Assembly (NCBI GenBank): GCA_035566435.1
Contig: DATMRF010000103.1
Span: 1 to 64,000, forward strand
DNA from: DATMRF01 sp035566435
GTDB lineage: Bacteria; Verrucomicrobiota; Verrucomicrobiia; Limisphaerales; UBA8199
Direction of reading: 5' to 3'
Length of the DNA: 64,000 nt
Shown here: piece by piece, positions 14,703 to 22,939 of the stretch
Numbering within the stretch: the first letter of the stretch is position 1
Layout: each line of letters starts with the position of its first letter
Made by a program: the position numbers and the translations under genes
Notes under the pieces: model-generated
Seen by the model: only the letters and a program-made list of their open reading frames with translations
What the model was told of the DNA's origin: nothing
The model's database searches: none

Positions 14703-15128
14703 TCATTTGTGTTCTTTCTGCCCTGCATCCGGCGGCAGGTCGATTTTCAACCCCTGTTTTAGCTTTTCACGAAACTCCCCGCACTTCCGTTGATGGATAA
14801 CGCGCTGCTCCGGCGTTAACACCTCGTCGACCCGGCGCCAGGAAACGACCAGATTCGTTCCTGAAACCCGAATGGCCTGGCCGAAGGCTTGCCCAAATTG
14901 CTGCCCGGTCTCCTCCACAATCGCCCGAACCTTGGGCTCCTGCTCCGGGGTCAGCTTGAGCTCCTTTTGCAGGAATTTCATCGTCATCGCATTCCAATTC
15001 TCGACCGTAAAGCCCCGCTCGAACGCGTGCTTGAAATGCACGAAGCTCAGCACCGACCCCGTTACGACGCCGGCGCCAAACACCAACACGACCGCGAGGA
15101 TGACCTTCCAATTCGTTAAGATTTTCAT
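14703..15128 (-). CDS. Membrane-anchored CpxP/Spy-like periplasmic protein
   Basis: The protein has 141 residues. One N-terminal helix (VILAVVLVFGAGVVTGSVLS) anchors an alpha-helical periplasmic domain. That domain carries two copies of the LTPEQ motif typical of Spy/CpxP/CnrX-like proteins: KELKLTPEQEPKVRAIV and DEVLTPEQRVIHQRK. Such proteins sense envelope or metal stress or act as chaperones. It is the last gene of a three-gene operon with an ECF sigma factor, with ATGA overlaps at both junctions, so it may feed a periplasmic signal to the sigma factor. No metal-binding His/Cys cluster is evident. Confidence 0.78.
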   Translation of the reverse strand: MKILTNWKVILAVVLVFGAGVVTGSVLSFVHFKHAFERGFTVENWNAMTMKFLQKELKLTPEQEPKVRAIVEETGQQFGQAFGQAIRVSGTNLVVSWRRVDEVLTPEQRVIHQRKCGEFREKLKQGLKIDLPPDAGQKEHK

Positions 15129-15421
15129 CGGGGTAAAGTGCTGGCCAGGAAGCTTAATGCTGAAGAAATCTGCTCCGTTGACGAAGGCGAAGAGCGCTGG
15201 CTGATAAGTACAAGCGCGCCGCAAACAATCAATCCCAGCGCCATGCAACTCAGGCCCCACGCCATCCTCTGCAACCCTTCAAACAGCGTAGAGTCGGCAG
15301 CCGCCTTTCGGGAAGCCAAAACGCGCCCGGAAAAACCAAAGGGAGCCGCTTCCGGCTCGGACGGCGGCGCCTCCCTGGCCCATTTGAGCAAACGCTTCAG
15401 CCCGGGATCTAACTTGTTCAT
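15125..15421 (-). CDS. Small single-pass membrane protein, candidate anti-sigma factor
   Basis: This 98-residue protein has a cytoplasmic N-terminus of about 50 residues (LDPGLKRLLKWAREAPPSEPEA, FGFSGRVLASRK), one transmembrane helix (MAWGLSCMALGLIVCGALVLI) and a short tail. It lies between an ECF sigma factor and a CpxP-like gene, overlapping both by four bases. Position and topology suggest that it holds the sigma factor at the membrane. It has no zinc-binding anti-sigma (ZAS) motif, so this role is inferred from context. Confidence 0.65.
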   Translation of the reverse strand: MNKLDPGLKRLLKWAREAPPSEPEAAPFGFSGRVLASRKAAADSTLFEGLQRMAWGLSCMALGLIVCGALVLISQRSSPSSTEQISSALSFLASTLPR

Positions 15422-16071
15422 AGTTGCCGTTCCTTTCGTAACGTCGCAAACCGCTTGTTCAACCGCCGCCGGGCCCGAAACGCGCGCACCCGGATCACCG
15501 CGGCGGACCAGCCGGTTAGCTCGCTGACCTCGCCTATCGAACGCTCCTCGATTTCGAGCAATCGAATGACCATGCGGTCTTTCGGGCTTAGTGACTTCAG
15601 GAGCAGCTCCACCAGTTCTCGCGCGCCCATCAGGTGGGCCGGATGCGGCTCCTCAACCGCCGCCGTGGTGGCCGCTTCGAGCGCCTCCGCCTGCTCCTGG
15701 GATAAATCCGCCATTCGCCACTCCGGACGCGCCTTTTGGGACCGCAGGGCATTGAGGCAATGGTTGGTCGCGATTCGCGATACCCAATGGCCGAGGGGAA
15801 CCTCTCCCCTGAACTGGTCCAACTTCTCAAACATCTTCAGGAATATATCTTGCGCCAGATCTTCCGCGTCGGCCCGCCGCGGAAGGTTATTTCGCACGAT
15901 CCGGATCACCGTCGGATACAGGAATTCCACCAGGGAGCGGGCCGCTTCCTGGTCCTGCTCCCGCACTCGCGCCAGGCATTCATCGACATTCAGATCCAAA
16001 TCTCTCCTGAGTATGACACGCGACGCGCCCCCGGCGTTACACAATAATGGGGCGCACTGAACTCCCTTCAT
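15418..16071 (-). CDS. ECF-type RNA polymerase sigma factor
   Basis: Region 2 (LVEFLYPTVIRIVRNNLPRRADAEDLAQDIFLKMFEKLDQFRGE, then HWVSRIATNHCLNALR) and region 4 (LSPKDRMVIRLLEIEERSIGEVSELTGWSAAVIRVRAFRARRRL) are clear. They are joined by a linker with no domain. The listed start is ATG 16071, giving 217 residues. TTG at about 15999, five bases after an AGGAG, would skip a poorly conserved leader and may be the true start. It heads a three-gene operon with a membrane protein and a CpxP-like protein. Confidence 0.87.
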   Translation of the reverse strand: MKGVQCAPLLCNAGGASRVILRRDLDLNVDECLARVREQDQEAARSLVEFLYPTVIRIVRNNLPRRADAEDLAQDIFLKMFEKLDQFRGEVPLGHWVSRIATNHCLNALRSQKARPEWRMADLSQEQAEALEAATTAAVEEPHPAHLMGARELVELLLKSLSPKDRMVIRLLEIEERSIGEVSELTGWSAAVIRVRAFRARRRLNKRFATLRKERQL

Positions 16072-16743
16072 GGACAGGTTGTGAATGTCACCCGCGCAAC
16101 GTCAAGTTCAGGTCGTGCGCCAAAAAGCAATTTCCTATCAGACTTGTCACCTCCGGTCACCGCTCTGTCACCGCCACCTGCAAGTCTTGAGCTAACCGGG
16201 GACCGTGGACTGTGGGCCGTGGACTTGAGACTCGAGACCTGGGGCTTTCGACCTGACGGGTTCACTGACGCTTTCTGACGGCTCAGTTGACGGGTAAATC
16301 GCGAAAAAAAGCCCATTTTATGCGGGTCCTGACGGGTTGACGGGTCCAGGCACCCCTAAGGGTATATCCCCCTCATAATCCTCCTCGTCGTCGCCCGCCG
16401 GGCCGAAGCGCAGCGCGAAGGCCGGTCCTCGTAATCGCCTCTCATACCGCCGGCTCTCGCGACAAATCATCTGCACCCATCTGCACTTGCCTCACCCAAG
16501 TCATTCCACGCCGTCCCGACCTGATCCAAAGCAGTCCGAACATTAAAATAATTTTTCCCCTGATTCGCCCCTCGCTCGCTCCCAAAATTGTCACCTCTTT
16601 GTGCCTTTTCGTGCCTTTTGGTGGCCATTCCGTCCTCTTCCGTGTCCATCCGTGAAATCCGTGGCATCCGTGGTGAAGTCTGTCCGCCCAATTATAACTC
16701 AGTGTTCCGTTCTCCTCCGGTTGCCTGAGCCCTGTCTCTGGTT
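16072..16743. other. Intergenic region with dispersed repeats
   Basis: No gene is supported. 16093-16140 is repeat family B, copy 2. TGACGGGTTGACGGGTCC-like units lie near 16255-16345. 16584-16652 (CACCTCTTTGTGCC, CCGTCCTCTTCCGT) is shared in inverted orientation with 58645-58703. Open frames here have no start signals or family features. Confidence 0.6.
16093..16140 (-). repeat. Dispersed repeat family B, copy 2
   Basis: This matches 12830-12877 and the reverse of 62051-62100. On the minus strand it reads VTSLIGNCFLAHDLNLTLRG and then TGA, with a stop shortly upstream. So it is at most a 20-codon frame, but it has the same frame and end as the other copies. Confidence 0.8.
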
Positions 16744-18549
16744 CTACCTGTTGACGACAAGTCCGGGCGAGGAGCTCATCCGGTGATCCGTTTTCGCATA
16801 CTTCTCTCCCTCGTAGGCGACGCGCCACATCGTCCCGTTGCCGTCTTCGGTGACCAACAACGCACCGTCGTGCGCCACCGTTACCCCGACCGGCCGGCCC
16901 CATACGCTGCGGTTATCGACCACAAAACCCGTCACGAAATCGTCATACTGGCCCGTGGGCACCCCGTTCTTGACCTCCAGGCGGATGATCTTGTAACCGG
17001 TGCGAATGGCGCGATTCCACGAACCGTGAAGCGCCGCAAACGCGTCGCCCCGATAATCCGCCGGAAACGCCGCCGGTCCCGAAGTCGCGGTGTAGAAGGT
17101 CATCTGCAGCGAGGCCGAATGTGACGCTTCGACCACGTCGGGCACAATCGCTTTGCCGGCCAGGTCGGGCCGTTCGCCGGCGTGCCTCGGGTCTTCGTGG
17201 TTACCGAGGTAAAACCACGGCCACCCATAGTAACCCCCCTCCTTCACTCGCGTCACGTAATCCGGCACCAGCTCGTCCCCCAAACCGTCGCGCTCGTTGG
17301 TGGACACCCACAAATCCCCGGTTTGCGGGTTCACCGCCAAACCGACACCGTTGCGGACGCCGGTTGCGAAGGCGCGCAGAGGCTGATGCCCCTCCGGGTC
17401 CGTCCACAGGATTTCGGCGCGATGCCACTCCGGCCCCCACGCCGCCCCCACGCCATTCTCCGCCTCCCACGCCTGGATTTCTTCCGGCGTCTTCTTCTTC
17501 ATTTCCTCAGCCACGTTCGAGCTGGAACCCACCGAAATGAACATCCGCTTGCCGTCCCTGGAAAACACCACATCACGCGTGCTGTGGCCGCCGGTGGTAT
17601 CCGCCAGCTTCGGCACAATCACCTCCGGCTCGCCCCGGGCCTTCAGATCTCCGCTGCGATAAGGAATTCGCACCACCGAATTGTTGTTGGCTACGTAGAG
17701 CCACTCCGGCTTGTCGCCCGGCGGATAAAACGAGAGCCCGAAAGGCCCGTGCAGGCCCTCCGCGAAAATCTGGTTCTCCGTCGGCGCGTCCGCCCCGTCT
17801 GCCGTCCGCATGACTCGAATCCGGCTGGGATCTGTCTCGGCGATGAAAATGTCCCCGTTTGGCGCCGTGCGCAGCAGTCGAGGATTGCGCAGACCTTTGG
17901 CGAAGAGTTTCACTGCGAACCCCGGCGGCACTGCCAGCGTCGCGTTCGTCGGGGCCGGCACCACTTGCGGTCCATTGCCCGCCGACTTCGTCTCAAAGGG
18001 CTTCGGCAGGTCGGCCAATTTGAAATGATGTTGCGCGCCTGGCGCCTGGCGCTGCCAGTCGTTCGGGTCTGTTCCGCCGGCAGTTTCCGGCAAGGCCTCG
18101 TATTTCAGTGTCACCCCCTGCGGGATTGTAAGCGTGGCAAGATAAGCGATCACATCGGCGCGATTGCCCGGGTCCGTCACCGGGATCGGCATCGTCGTGC
18201 CGGGCAAGACCACCATCGGGTTCTCTAAAAAGTGGTACAGCGTGGCCGGGTTCCAGGTAAGTCCGGACTCCCGGATCGCCTTGGTATAATTGAAATATGG
18301 CAGTGACCCGGCCGGCCGGCCCACGACGCCGACCAGGCTAGGCCCTTGTTTCGTGAGCACCATGTTCTCCGGCCCCAAAACCGGTGAATGGCAAACTGCG
18401 CAACCGATTTGGAAAAAGGCCTTGCCCCGCGTGGCATCCCCCACGGGCAAGGCCTGAGCGCTGACCTTCACTGGTGCGAGAGCGGCGGCCAACAGCAGGC
18501 CGGGGACGACGGTGTTTTGCAGCAATCTCTTGGATGACAATGTTTGCAT
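16744..18549 (-). CDS. Cytochrome c fused to a PQQ-type sorbosone dehydrogenase
   Basis: The protein has about 601 residues and a signal peptide (LLLAAALAPVKVSAQA). Residues 35-150 form a class I cytochrome c: IGCAVCHSP with CxxCH heme attachment, and the distal Met in PGTTMPIPV. Residues 190-590 are a six-bladed sorbosone/soluble-glucose dehydrogenase propeller (PPGFAVKLFAKGLRNPRLL, FAEGLHGPFGLSFYPPG, HSTRDVVFSRDGKRMFISVGS, GWPWFYLG). The architecture suggests periplasmic sugar oxidation with electrons passed straight to the fused heme. ATG 18549 is preferred over GTG 18576. The substrate is unknown. Confidence 0.88.
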   Translation of the reverse strand: MQTLSSKRLLQNTVVPGLLLAAALAPVKVSAQALPVGDATRGKAFFQIGCAVCHSPVLGPENMVLTKQGPSLVGVVGRPAGSLPYFNYTKAIRESGLTWNPATLYHFLENPMVVLPGTTMPIPVTDPGNRADVIAYLATLTIPQGVTLKYEALPETAGGTDPNDWQRQAPGAQHHFKLADLPKPFETKSAGNGPQVVPAPTNATLAVPPGFAVKLFAKGLRNPRLLRTAPNGDIFIAETDPSRIRVMRTADGADAPTENQIFAEGLHGPFGLSFYPPGDKPEWLYVANNNSVVRIPYRSGDLKARGEPEVIVPKLADTTGGHSTRDVVFSRDGKRMFISVGSSSNVAEEMKKKTPEEIQAWEAENGVGAAWGPEWHRAEILWTDPEGHQPLRAFATGVRNGVGLAVNPQTGDLWVSTNERDGLGDELVPDYVTRVKEGGYYGWPWFYLGNHEDPRHAGERPDLAGKAIVPDVVEASHSASLQMTFYTATSGPAAFPADYRGDAFAALHGSWNRAIRTGYKIIRLEVKNGVPTGQYDDFVTGFVVDNRSVWGRPVGVTVAHDGALLVTEDGNGTMWRVAYEGEKYAKTDHRMSSSPGLVVNR

Positions 18550-19265
18550 GATTACAATTCTTGCGTTGCGGCACACAAAATATGACTGGAGCCGAAAATA
18601 GCCTAAGCACCAAATACGGCAAGCTCACTTGAACCGCAGAGACACAGCGCGGCTGAGCCTGGCAGAGCCGCAACCGAACCGCGCGAAGCGCATGGACTGG
18701 CTGTCAGAACAAAGTTTCTCCATTGTTTGTCCGCTGGGCGATGTGGGGGATGGATCGGTGAGGATCAAGACAGTGCCAAATTGTCCCACCTGTGCCACCG
18801 AGCAGTGCCATATTGGCACACTTTCTTCCGCAACCGGCGTGAGCCGTAGGGCCGTCGGGCTTTCTAATACGATTTCTACTTCGGTCGCATCCACCTAATC
18901 ATCAAATATTTCGCGCAACGCTCCACTAGTTCACTACCCCAAAAAACCCACTCCGCCCTCAAGTTGGCACGCTCCAAGCATGAGACGTTAGCGGCCAACG
19001 ATGAACCCGGCCAGCGACAGACAATTAGAATACCCCTTCTAATCCTCACCAGTGCTCAAACTGAAATCTTCAAAAATCTTTGCGCCCGGCGGGAAAATCG
19101 CACTTCTGACCGTCCTTAGTACATAGGGACTGTGTGTTACAGCCCCGCGGACCCGGTCTGCAAAATTGAGAATATAAACAAAACGCCGAATTCCGCATTC
19201 CGAGAACTATCAACTACCTGGCCTCCCTAGCTTTAGCGAAGGAGGCCCAACCATCAACCACTCCC
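18550..19265. other. Intergenic region upstream of the cytochrome-dehydrogenase gene and the gp27-like gene
   Basis: No gene is supported. GTGCCA occurs three times within 40 bases (18773, 18792, 18805). The last copy is part of the palindrome GTGCCA-TAT-TGGCAC (18805-18819). The rest shows nothing recognisable. Confidence 0.5.
18773..18819. promoter_or_regulatory. Possible operator: three GTGCCA repeats with a palindrome
   Basis: GTGCCA is spaced at 19- and 13-base intervals, and the third copy is mirrored as GTGCCATATTGGCAC. It lies about 225 bases upstream of the cytochrome-sorbosone dehydrogenase start on the minus strand and about 450 bases before the gene at 19266. A binding protein is not known. 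Confidence 0.3.
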
Positions 19266-20144
19266 ATGACCACCACCCCCGAAATCGAACTTCTCGCCGA
19301 CGAACTCGCTGACGCCGCCGCCCCACCCGCTAACCTCCGCCGTAACGGCAAAATCGCCCGGCTCCCCAAAGAAACCCGCGATATGCTCAACCACATGCTC
19401 GACGATGGCCTACCCTATCGCGTCATTATCGACGAACTCGGCGAAGCCGGCCGGGGCCTCAACATCCAGAACATCACCAACTGGGTCCAGGGCGGCTACC
19501 AGGACTACCTCAAACACCAGGACGCCATTGACCGCGCCAAAGCCCAGGTCGAATTGGCCATCGACCTCCTGCGCGAAATTGGCGACGCCGACATCGCCCA
19601 GGTCCGCCGCGCCTGCAACTTCGTCGCCGCCCTCCAGCTCTTCCAAACCCTGCGCGACCACGGGGATGAGACCCTCAAGAACATGCTCCAGGCCAACTCT
19701 GCCAAGTACCTCAACATCATCCACACCCTTTGTCACCAGTCCAACTCCGCCCTCAAAGTCGAAAAACATCGCCTGACCCAGGAACTCCTGGCCGCGCGCA
19801 CCGCACCACCCGCTCCCCCATCAAGCCAAATCAAGGTGAATCAAGCCCCAGGAAAGATTTCCAGCGAACTGCAACCCACCACTAATCCAACAATCCACCA
19901 ATCCACTAATCCGTCCGCCCTCCCATCAAGCCAAATCAAGGCGGATCAAGCCGCAGGCGGAGTTCCCGCTCAAGTGCAACAACCTTCAACTCCCGCCGTG
20001 CGGCCTCTCCCTGGCTCATCAAGCCAAATGAAGGTGAATCAAGCTCCAACGGAAATCTCGACCGAAGCGCAATCCGGCCCCGTTACCCCGCCAGTGCGTC
20101 ACTCCAGCACTCCATCACCCCACTGCAATCCATTCATCCATTAA
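19266..20144 (+). CDS. Phage Mu gp27-like (DUF3486-like) protein with repeat-built tail
   Basis: The protein has 292 residues. Residues 22-85 (RRNGKIARLPKETRDMLNHML, DDGLPYRVIIDELG, ITNWVQGGYQDYLKHQ) match the pattern of Mu gp27/DUF3486-like proteins, related to phage small-terminase DNA-recognition proteins. Residues 90-175 are helical. From about 180 on, the chain is Pro/Ser/Gln-rich and built from three in-frame copies of SSQ(I/M)KV(N/D)QA, encoded by a 28-bp DNA repeat at 19819, 19924 and 20017. Its stop lies in an AATCCATT microsatellite. No other phage gene is nearby. It may be a domesticated or lineage-expanded DNA-binding protein. Confidence 0.62.
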   Translation: MTTTPEIELLADELADAAAPPANLRRNGKIARLPKETRDMLNHMLDDGLPYRVIIDELGEAGRGLNIQNITNWVQGGYQDYLKHQDAIDRAKAQVELAIDLLREIGDADIAQVRRACNFVAALQLFQTLRDHGDETLKNMLQANSAKYLNIIHTLCHQSNSALKVEKHRLTQELLAARTAPPAPPSSQIKVNQAPGKISSELQPTTNPTIHQSTNPSALPSSQIKADQAAGGVPAQVQQPSTPAVRPLPGSSSQMKVNQAPTEISTEAQSGPVTPPVRHSSTPSPHCNPFIH

Positions 20145-20270
20145 TCCATTAATCCATTAATCCATTAATCCACCAATCCACTAATCCACCAATCCGTCCG
20201 CCTTCCCATCGACCATCCGAGTACATCCGACTAAATCCGACCAAATCCGAGTAAATCCGAGTATTTTTTT
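20145..20270. repeat. Short tandem repeats (AATCCATT and AATCCGA/GTA units)
   Basis: About five 9-bp units of TAATCCATT (20140-20175) grade into AATCCACC/AATCCACT units. A run of ATCCGA(C/G)TA(A)-type units ending in a T tract near 20268 follows. Similar AATCCACC units occur inside the preceding gene at about 19888. This is slippage-type sequence, not CRISPR. Confidence 0.8.
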
Positions 20271-20422
20271 CACCTGCGACCCGAAAACCTGATCCGTCCA
20301 AGTTCATGGTAAATCGCGTTTGAATGAATTTCGCCGACCCAGGACCCGTGACCCGGTCCCGGCCGGCGCTGCTCTTTGACATCTTAACCAACCCTCCGCA
20401 CCCGGCCTGCGCGACGGCCACC

Positions 20423-20452
20423 GCGGGGCGCCGCTGACCGACGGCGCCCCGC
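20423..20452 (-). terminator. Strong hairpin just past the Ehr-type operon
   Basis: Perfect 11-bp inverted repeat, GCGGGGCGCCG (20423-20433) and CGGCGCCCCGC (20442-20452), with an 8-base loop. It starts 24 bases beyond the last stop codon of the minus-strand operon. It has no T tract, so it may stabilise the 3' end or assist Rho-dependent termination. Confidence 0.5.
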
Positions 20453-20476
20453 CGCCCCGTCCGGCTGCTAGCCACT

Positions 20477-21340
20477 TTACAGCCGGCCGACCGCCAACAG
20501 GATTCCCTGCAGCAGTGCGTACGGACTCGGCGGGCACCCGGGAATATAGACATCCACCGGAAGCACTTTATCGACGCCGCCGAGGCTGGCGTAGTTCTCG
20601 CCAAAAATGCCGCCGCTGCAACCGCAGGCCCCGACCGCCACCACCAGGCGCGGTGCCGGCGTCGCGTCGTAGGTCTTGCGCAACGCCAGTTCCATGTTGC
20701 GCGAAACCGGGCCGGTAACCAGCAGCATGTCCGCATGGCGCGGCGAGGCGACGAAATGAATGCCGAACCGTTCGATGTCATAGACCGGGCTGTTCAAACC
20801 GGCGATTTCGATTTCGCAGCCGTTGCAGGAGCCGGCGTCGACTTCCCGGATGTGCAGCGAGCGGCCAAGGATACGATGAATCGTGGAGCCGAGTTCGGCG
20901 CCGAGCGCATCGATCGACTCCCTGCCCTGTTGCGGCGGCGCGTTCGCGACAACGCGCCCTGCCTTGAGCGGGGACGATTCGATCAGTTTTTGATGAGAGC
21001 CATCCGGAGCAAGCTGGTACTTTGCCGTTCCGGTCAAATCCTCTTTCCGCCGGACCGCCAACTCGCGCAGGTTCGTCATTTTGATCGCGCTATCCGCCTC
21101 CGCGCACAAGCCGCAGAAAGTGCACTTGCCCAGAGCCAGAGTGACCGTGCGCGCGCGATCTCGGTCTTCGCTAGCCAGGGCACCGGTCGGACAGGCCGCC
21201 ACCGCGAGTCGCGCGTCTTTCCAGTTGGCGAAATCGATGTCCGGCCGGCCCCGACCCCACGTTGACACCTCCGAAGCAGGCTGCGGGAAAGGCGTGGTGA
21301 CCACGCCCGTGGCTAAGCTCTTGCGCAAGACTTCAAACAT
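20477..21340 (-). CDS. hyfI: Ehr/hydrogenase-4-type small subunit fused to a reduced ferredoxin domain
   Basis: The protein has 287 residues. Residues 145-287 are the NuoB/HyfI-type small subunit. All four ligands of the proximal [4Fe-4S] cluster are present: Cys172 and Cys175 (SCNGCEIE), Cys239 (GACGC) and Cys269 (PGCPPSP). Residues 1-110 correspond to the HyfH ferredoxin, but only Cys50 (ACPTGA) and CTFCGLC (Cys73, 76, 79) remain. In a two-cluster ferredoxin these four bind one cluster, so that cluster can form and the other is lost. It is the last gene of the operon, three bases after the large-subunit gene. It probably passes electrons between a soluble partner and the membrane arm. Confidence 0.85.
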   Translation of the reverse strand: MFEVLRKSLATGVVTTPFPQPASEVSTWGRGRPDIDFANWKDARLAVAACPTGALASEDRDRARTVTLALGKCTFCGLCAEADSAIKMTNLRELAVRRKEDLTGTAKYQLAPDGSHQKLIESSPLKAGRVVANAPPQQGRESIDALGAELGSTIHRILGRSLHIREVDAGSCNGCEIEIAGLNSPVYDIERFGIHFVASPRHADMLLVTGPVSRNMELALRKTYDATPAPRLVVAVGACGCSGGIFGENYASLGGVDKVLPVDVYIPGCPPSPYALLQGILLAVGRL

Positions 21341-21343
21341 ATA

Positions 21344-22939
21344 TCAGCGGTCCGTTCCCGAATACGAGAGGTTGAAGCTTTTGTTTACGACCGGAAAATC
21401 CGGCACGATGTTTCCGAGAATCGCCTCGCTCAGCGCCGGCCAGTTCTGCAGCGACGGGTCCTTGATCTTGCACCGAGCGAGCCGGTTTTCCCCGGCGGTC
21501 CGGATCCAGTGGAAAATCTCTCCGCGCCAGCCTTCGACGTATCCAAGCGCGACCGCGTTGGCGGGCAGCCGCGGCATCTCCGTCCGCACCGGTCCCTCCG
21601 GCATCTGTTGCAGCATCTGGTCAATGATCGAAAGCGCCTGGATGACCTCATCCACTCGCACTTGCACGCGCCGCAACACATCGCCTTCCTGGTAAACTGG
21701 GACCGTGAATTTCACCTGTTCGTAGGCGGCATGAGGGAAGTCCCGCCGCAAATCATGATCAAAACCGGATGCGCGTCCGGCGATGCCGACGACGCCAAGA
21801 TCCCGCGCCGTTTCGGGTTTGAGAATACCCGTCGTTTCGAAGCGGTCGCGCGTCGACGACGATTCGCGGACGAGTTCGACCAGCGAATCGAACTCCGGCC
21901 GCAGCTCCCGGGTGAACTGCGAAATCAGCTTCAACTGCTCGGCATTCCAATCGGACCGGACACCGCCCAGGCAGGCCATGCCGCGCAGGAGACGGTTGCC
22001 GGTCAGGCGGTCGTTCAACCGCAGCACGCGCTCTCTGAGCCGCATCGCATGGGCGTTGGCCACCACAAACGCGACATCGGTCGCAATCGCGCCGATGTCG
22101 GCAATGTGGTTGTACAGACGCTCGAGTTCGAGGCAGATGGTGCGCAACGCCCGGGCGCGCGGCGGCGCTTCAACGTTCGCGGCGCGCTCGACCGCATGGC
22201 AGAACGCCGTTGCATGCGCGAAACTCGAATCGCCGGAAATACTCTCGGCCAGCCGGACCCCGTGGTTCACCGGAATGTTTTCGAAGAGCTTTTCCGTGCC
22301 CTTGTGCGTGTAGAAAAGACGGATTTGCAGGTAGAGCACCGGCTCGCCGGCGACGCTGAACAAAAAATGCCCTGGCTCGATGATCCCCGCGTGCACCGGA
22401 CCGACGGGAACCTGAAACACCCCTTCGCCCTCGACTTCGCGGAACTTGTGCCGCTCGCCCTGAAACGGCGGCAGTTTTGTCTTTAAATCGAAATCCTTGC
22501 GCAGCGGATAAACCTCCGGCCAATCGTCGTGCAGCGCGCAACGCCGGGGATTGGGATGCCCCTCGAGCTTAAGCCCGAAGAGGTCCTGGATCTCACGCTC
22601 CTGCCAGTTCGCGGCGGGCAGCGCATTGGTCAAAGAAATGAACTGCGGCTGCCCGGGCGCTACGGGCACACGCAGGATGAAGAACCCGTGCTGCGCATCC
22701 AGCGCGAACACGTAGTAGAGATGGAACACACCCTTCTCTGCCCGCGCGTCATCCGCGAACAAGCTCACCAGCCGCCCCTTCCATTTCTTGTAGAGCTGCG
22801 CGCAAAAGCCCGGCACCAGTTCCATCCCCACATTGAAGTAAATTTCGTTGGACCGCGCCGATTCGACGCTCTCGATGCGCGAGCCGAAGCGTTCCGTCAG
22901 ATCATCGAGGATGGGTTGCAAAGCGGGCAGGATATTCAT
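21344..22939 (-). CDS. hyfG: Ehr-type large subunit (NuoC-NuoD/HyfG-like) lacking all [NiFe] cysteines
   Basis: The protein has 531 residues. Residues 1-160 are a NuoC-like 30-kDa domain (NWQEREIQDLFGLKLEGHPNPRR) and the remainder is the NuoD/HyfG 49-kDa domain (GPVHAGIIEPGHFLF, LELERLYNHIADIGAIATD). True group 4 hydrogenases have CGIC before FAH and CxxC before TDR at the C-terminus. Here these are SISGDSSFAHATAF (Ser235 and Ser238 in place of the cysteines) and LSYSGTDR (Ser525 and Gly528). A [NiFe] site therefore cannot form, and the protein belongs with the energy-converting-hydrogenase-related complexes. Its ATG overlaps the stop of the upstream membrane gene by four bases. Confidence 0.88.
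   Translation of the reverse strand: MNILPALQPILDDLTERFGSRIESVESARSNEIYFNVGMELVPGFCAQLYKKWKGRLVSLFADDARAEKGVFHLYYVFALDAQHGFFILRVPVAPGQPQFISLTNALPAANWQEREIQDLFGLKLEGHPNPRRCALHDDWPEVYPLRKDFDLKTKLPPFQGERHKFREVEGEGVFQVPVGPVHAGIIEPGHFLFSVAGEPVLYLQIRLFYTHKGTEKLFENIPVNHGVRLAESISGDSSFAHATAFCHAVERAANVEAPPRARALRTICLELERLYNHIADIGAIATDVAFVVANAHAMRLRERVLRLNDRLTGNRLLRGMACLGGVRSDWNAEQLKLISQFTRELRPEFDSLVELVRESSSTRDRFETTGILKPETARDLGVVGIAGRASGFDHDLRRDFPHAAYEQVKFTVPVYQEGDVLRRVQVRVDEVIQALSIIDQMLQQMPEGPVRTEMPRLPANAVALGYVEGWRGEIFHWIRTAGENRLARCKIKDPSLQNWPALSEAILGNIVPDFPVVNKSFNLSYSGTDR

Noticed and set aside
20140..20270. CRISPR or origin iterons
   Set aside because: The units are degenerate 9-bp microsatellite copies without spacers or DnaA boxes.
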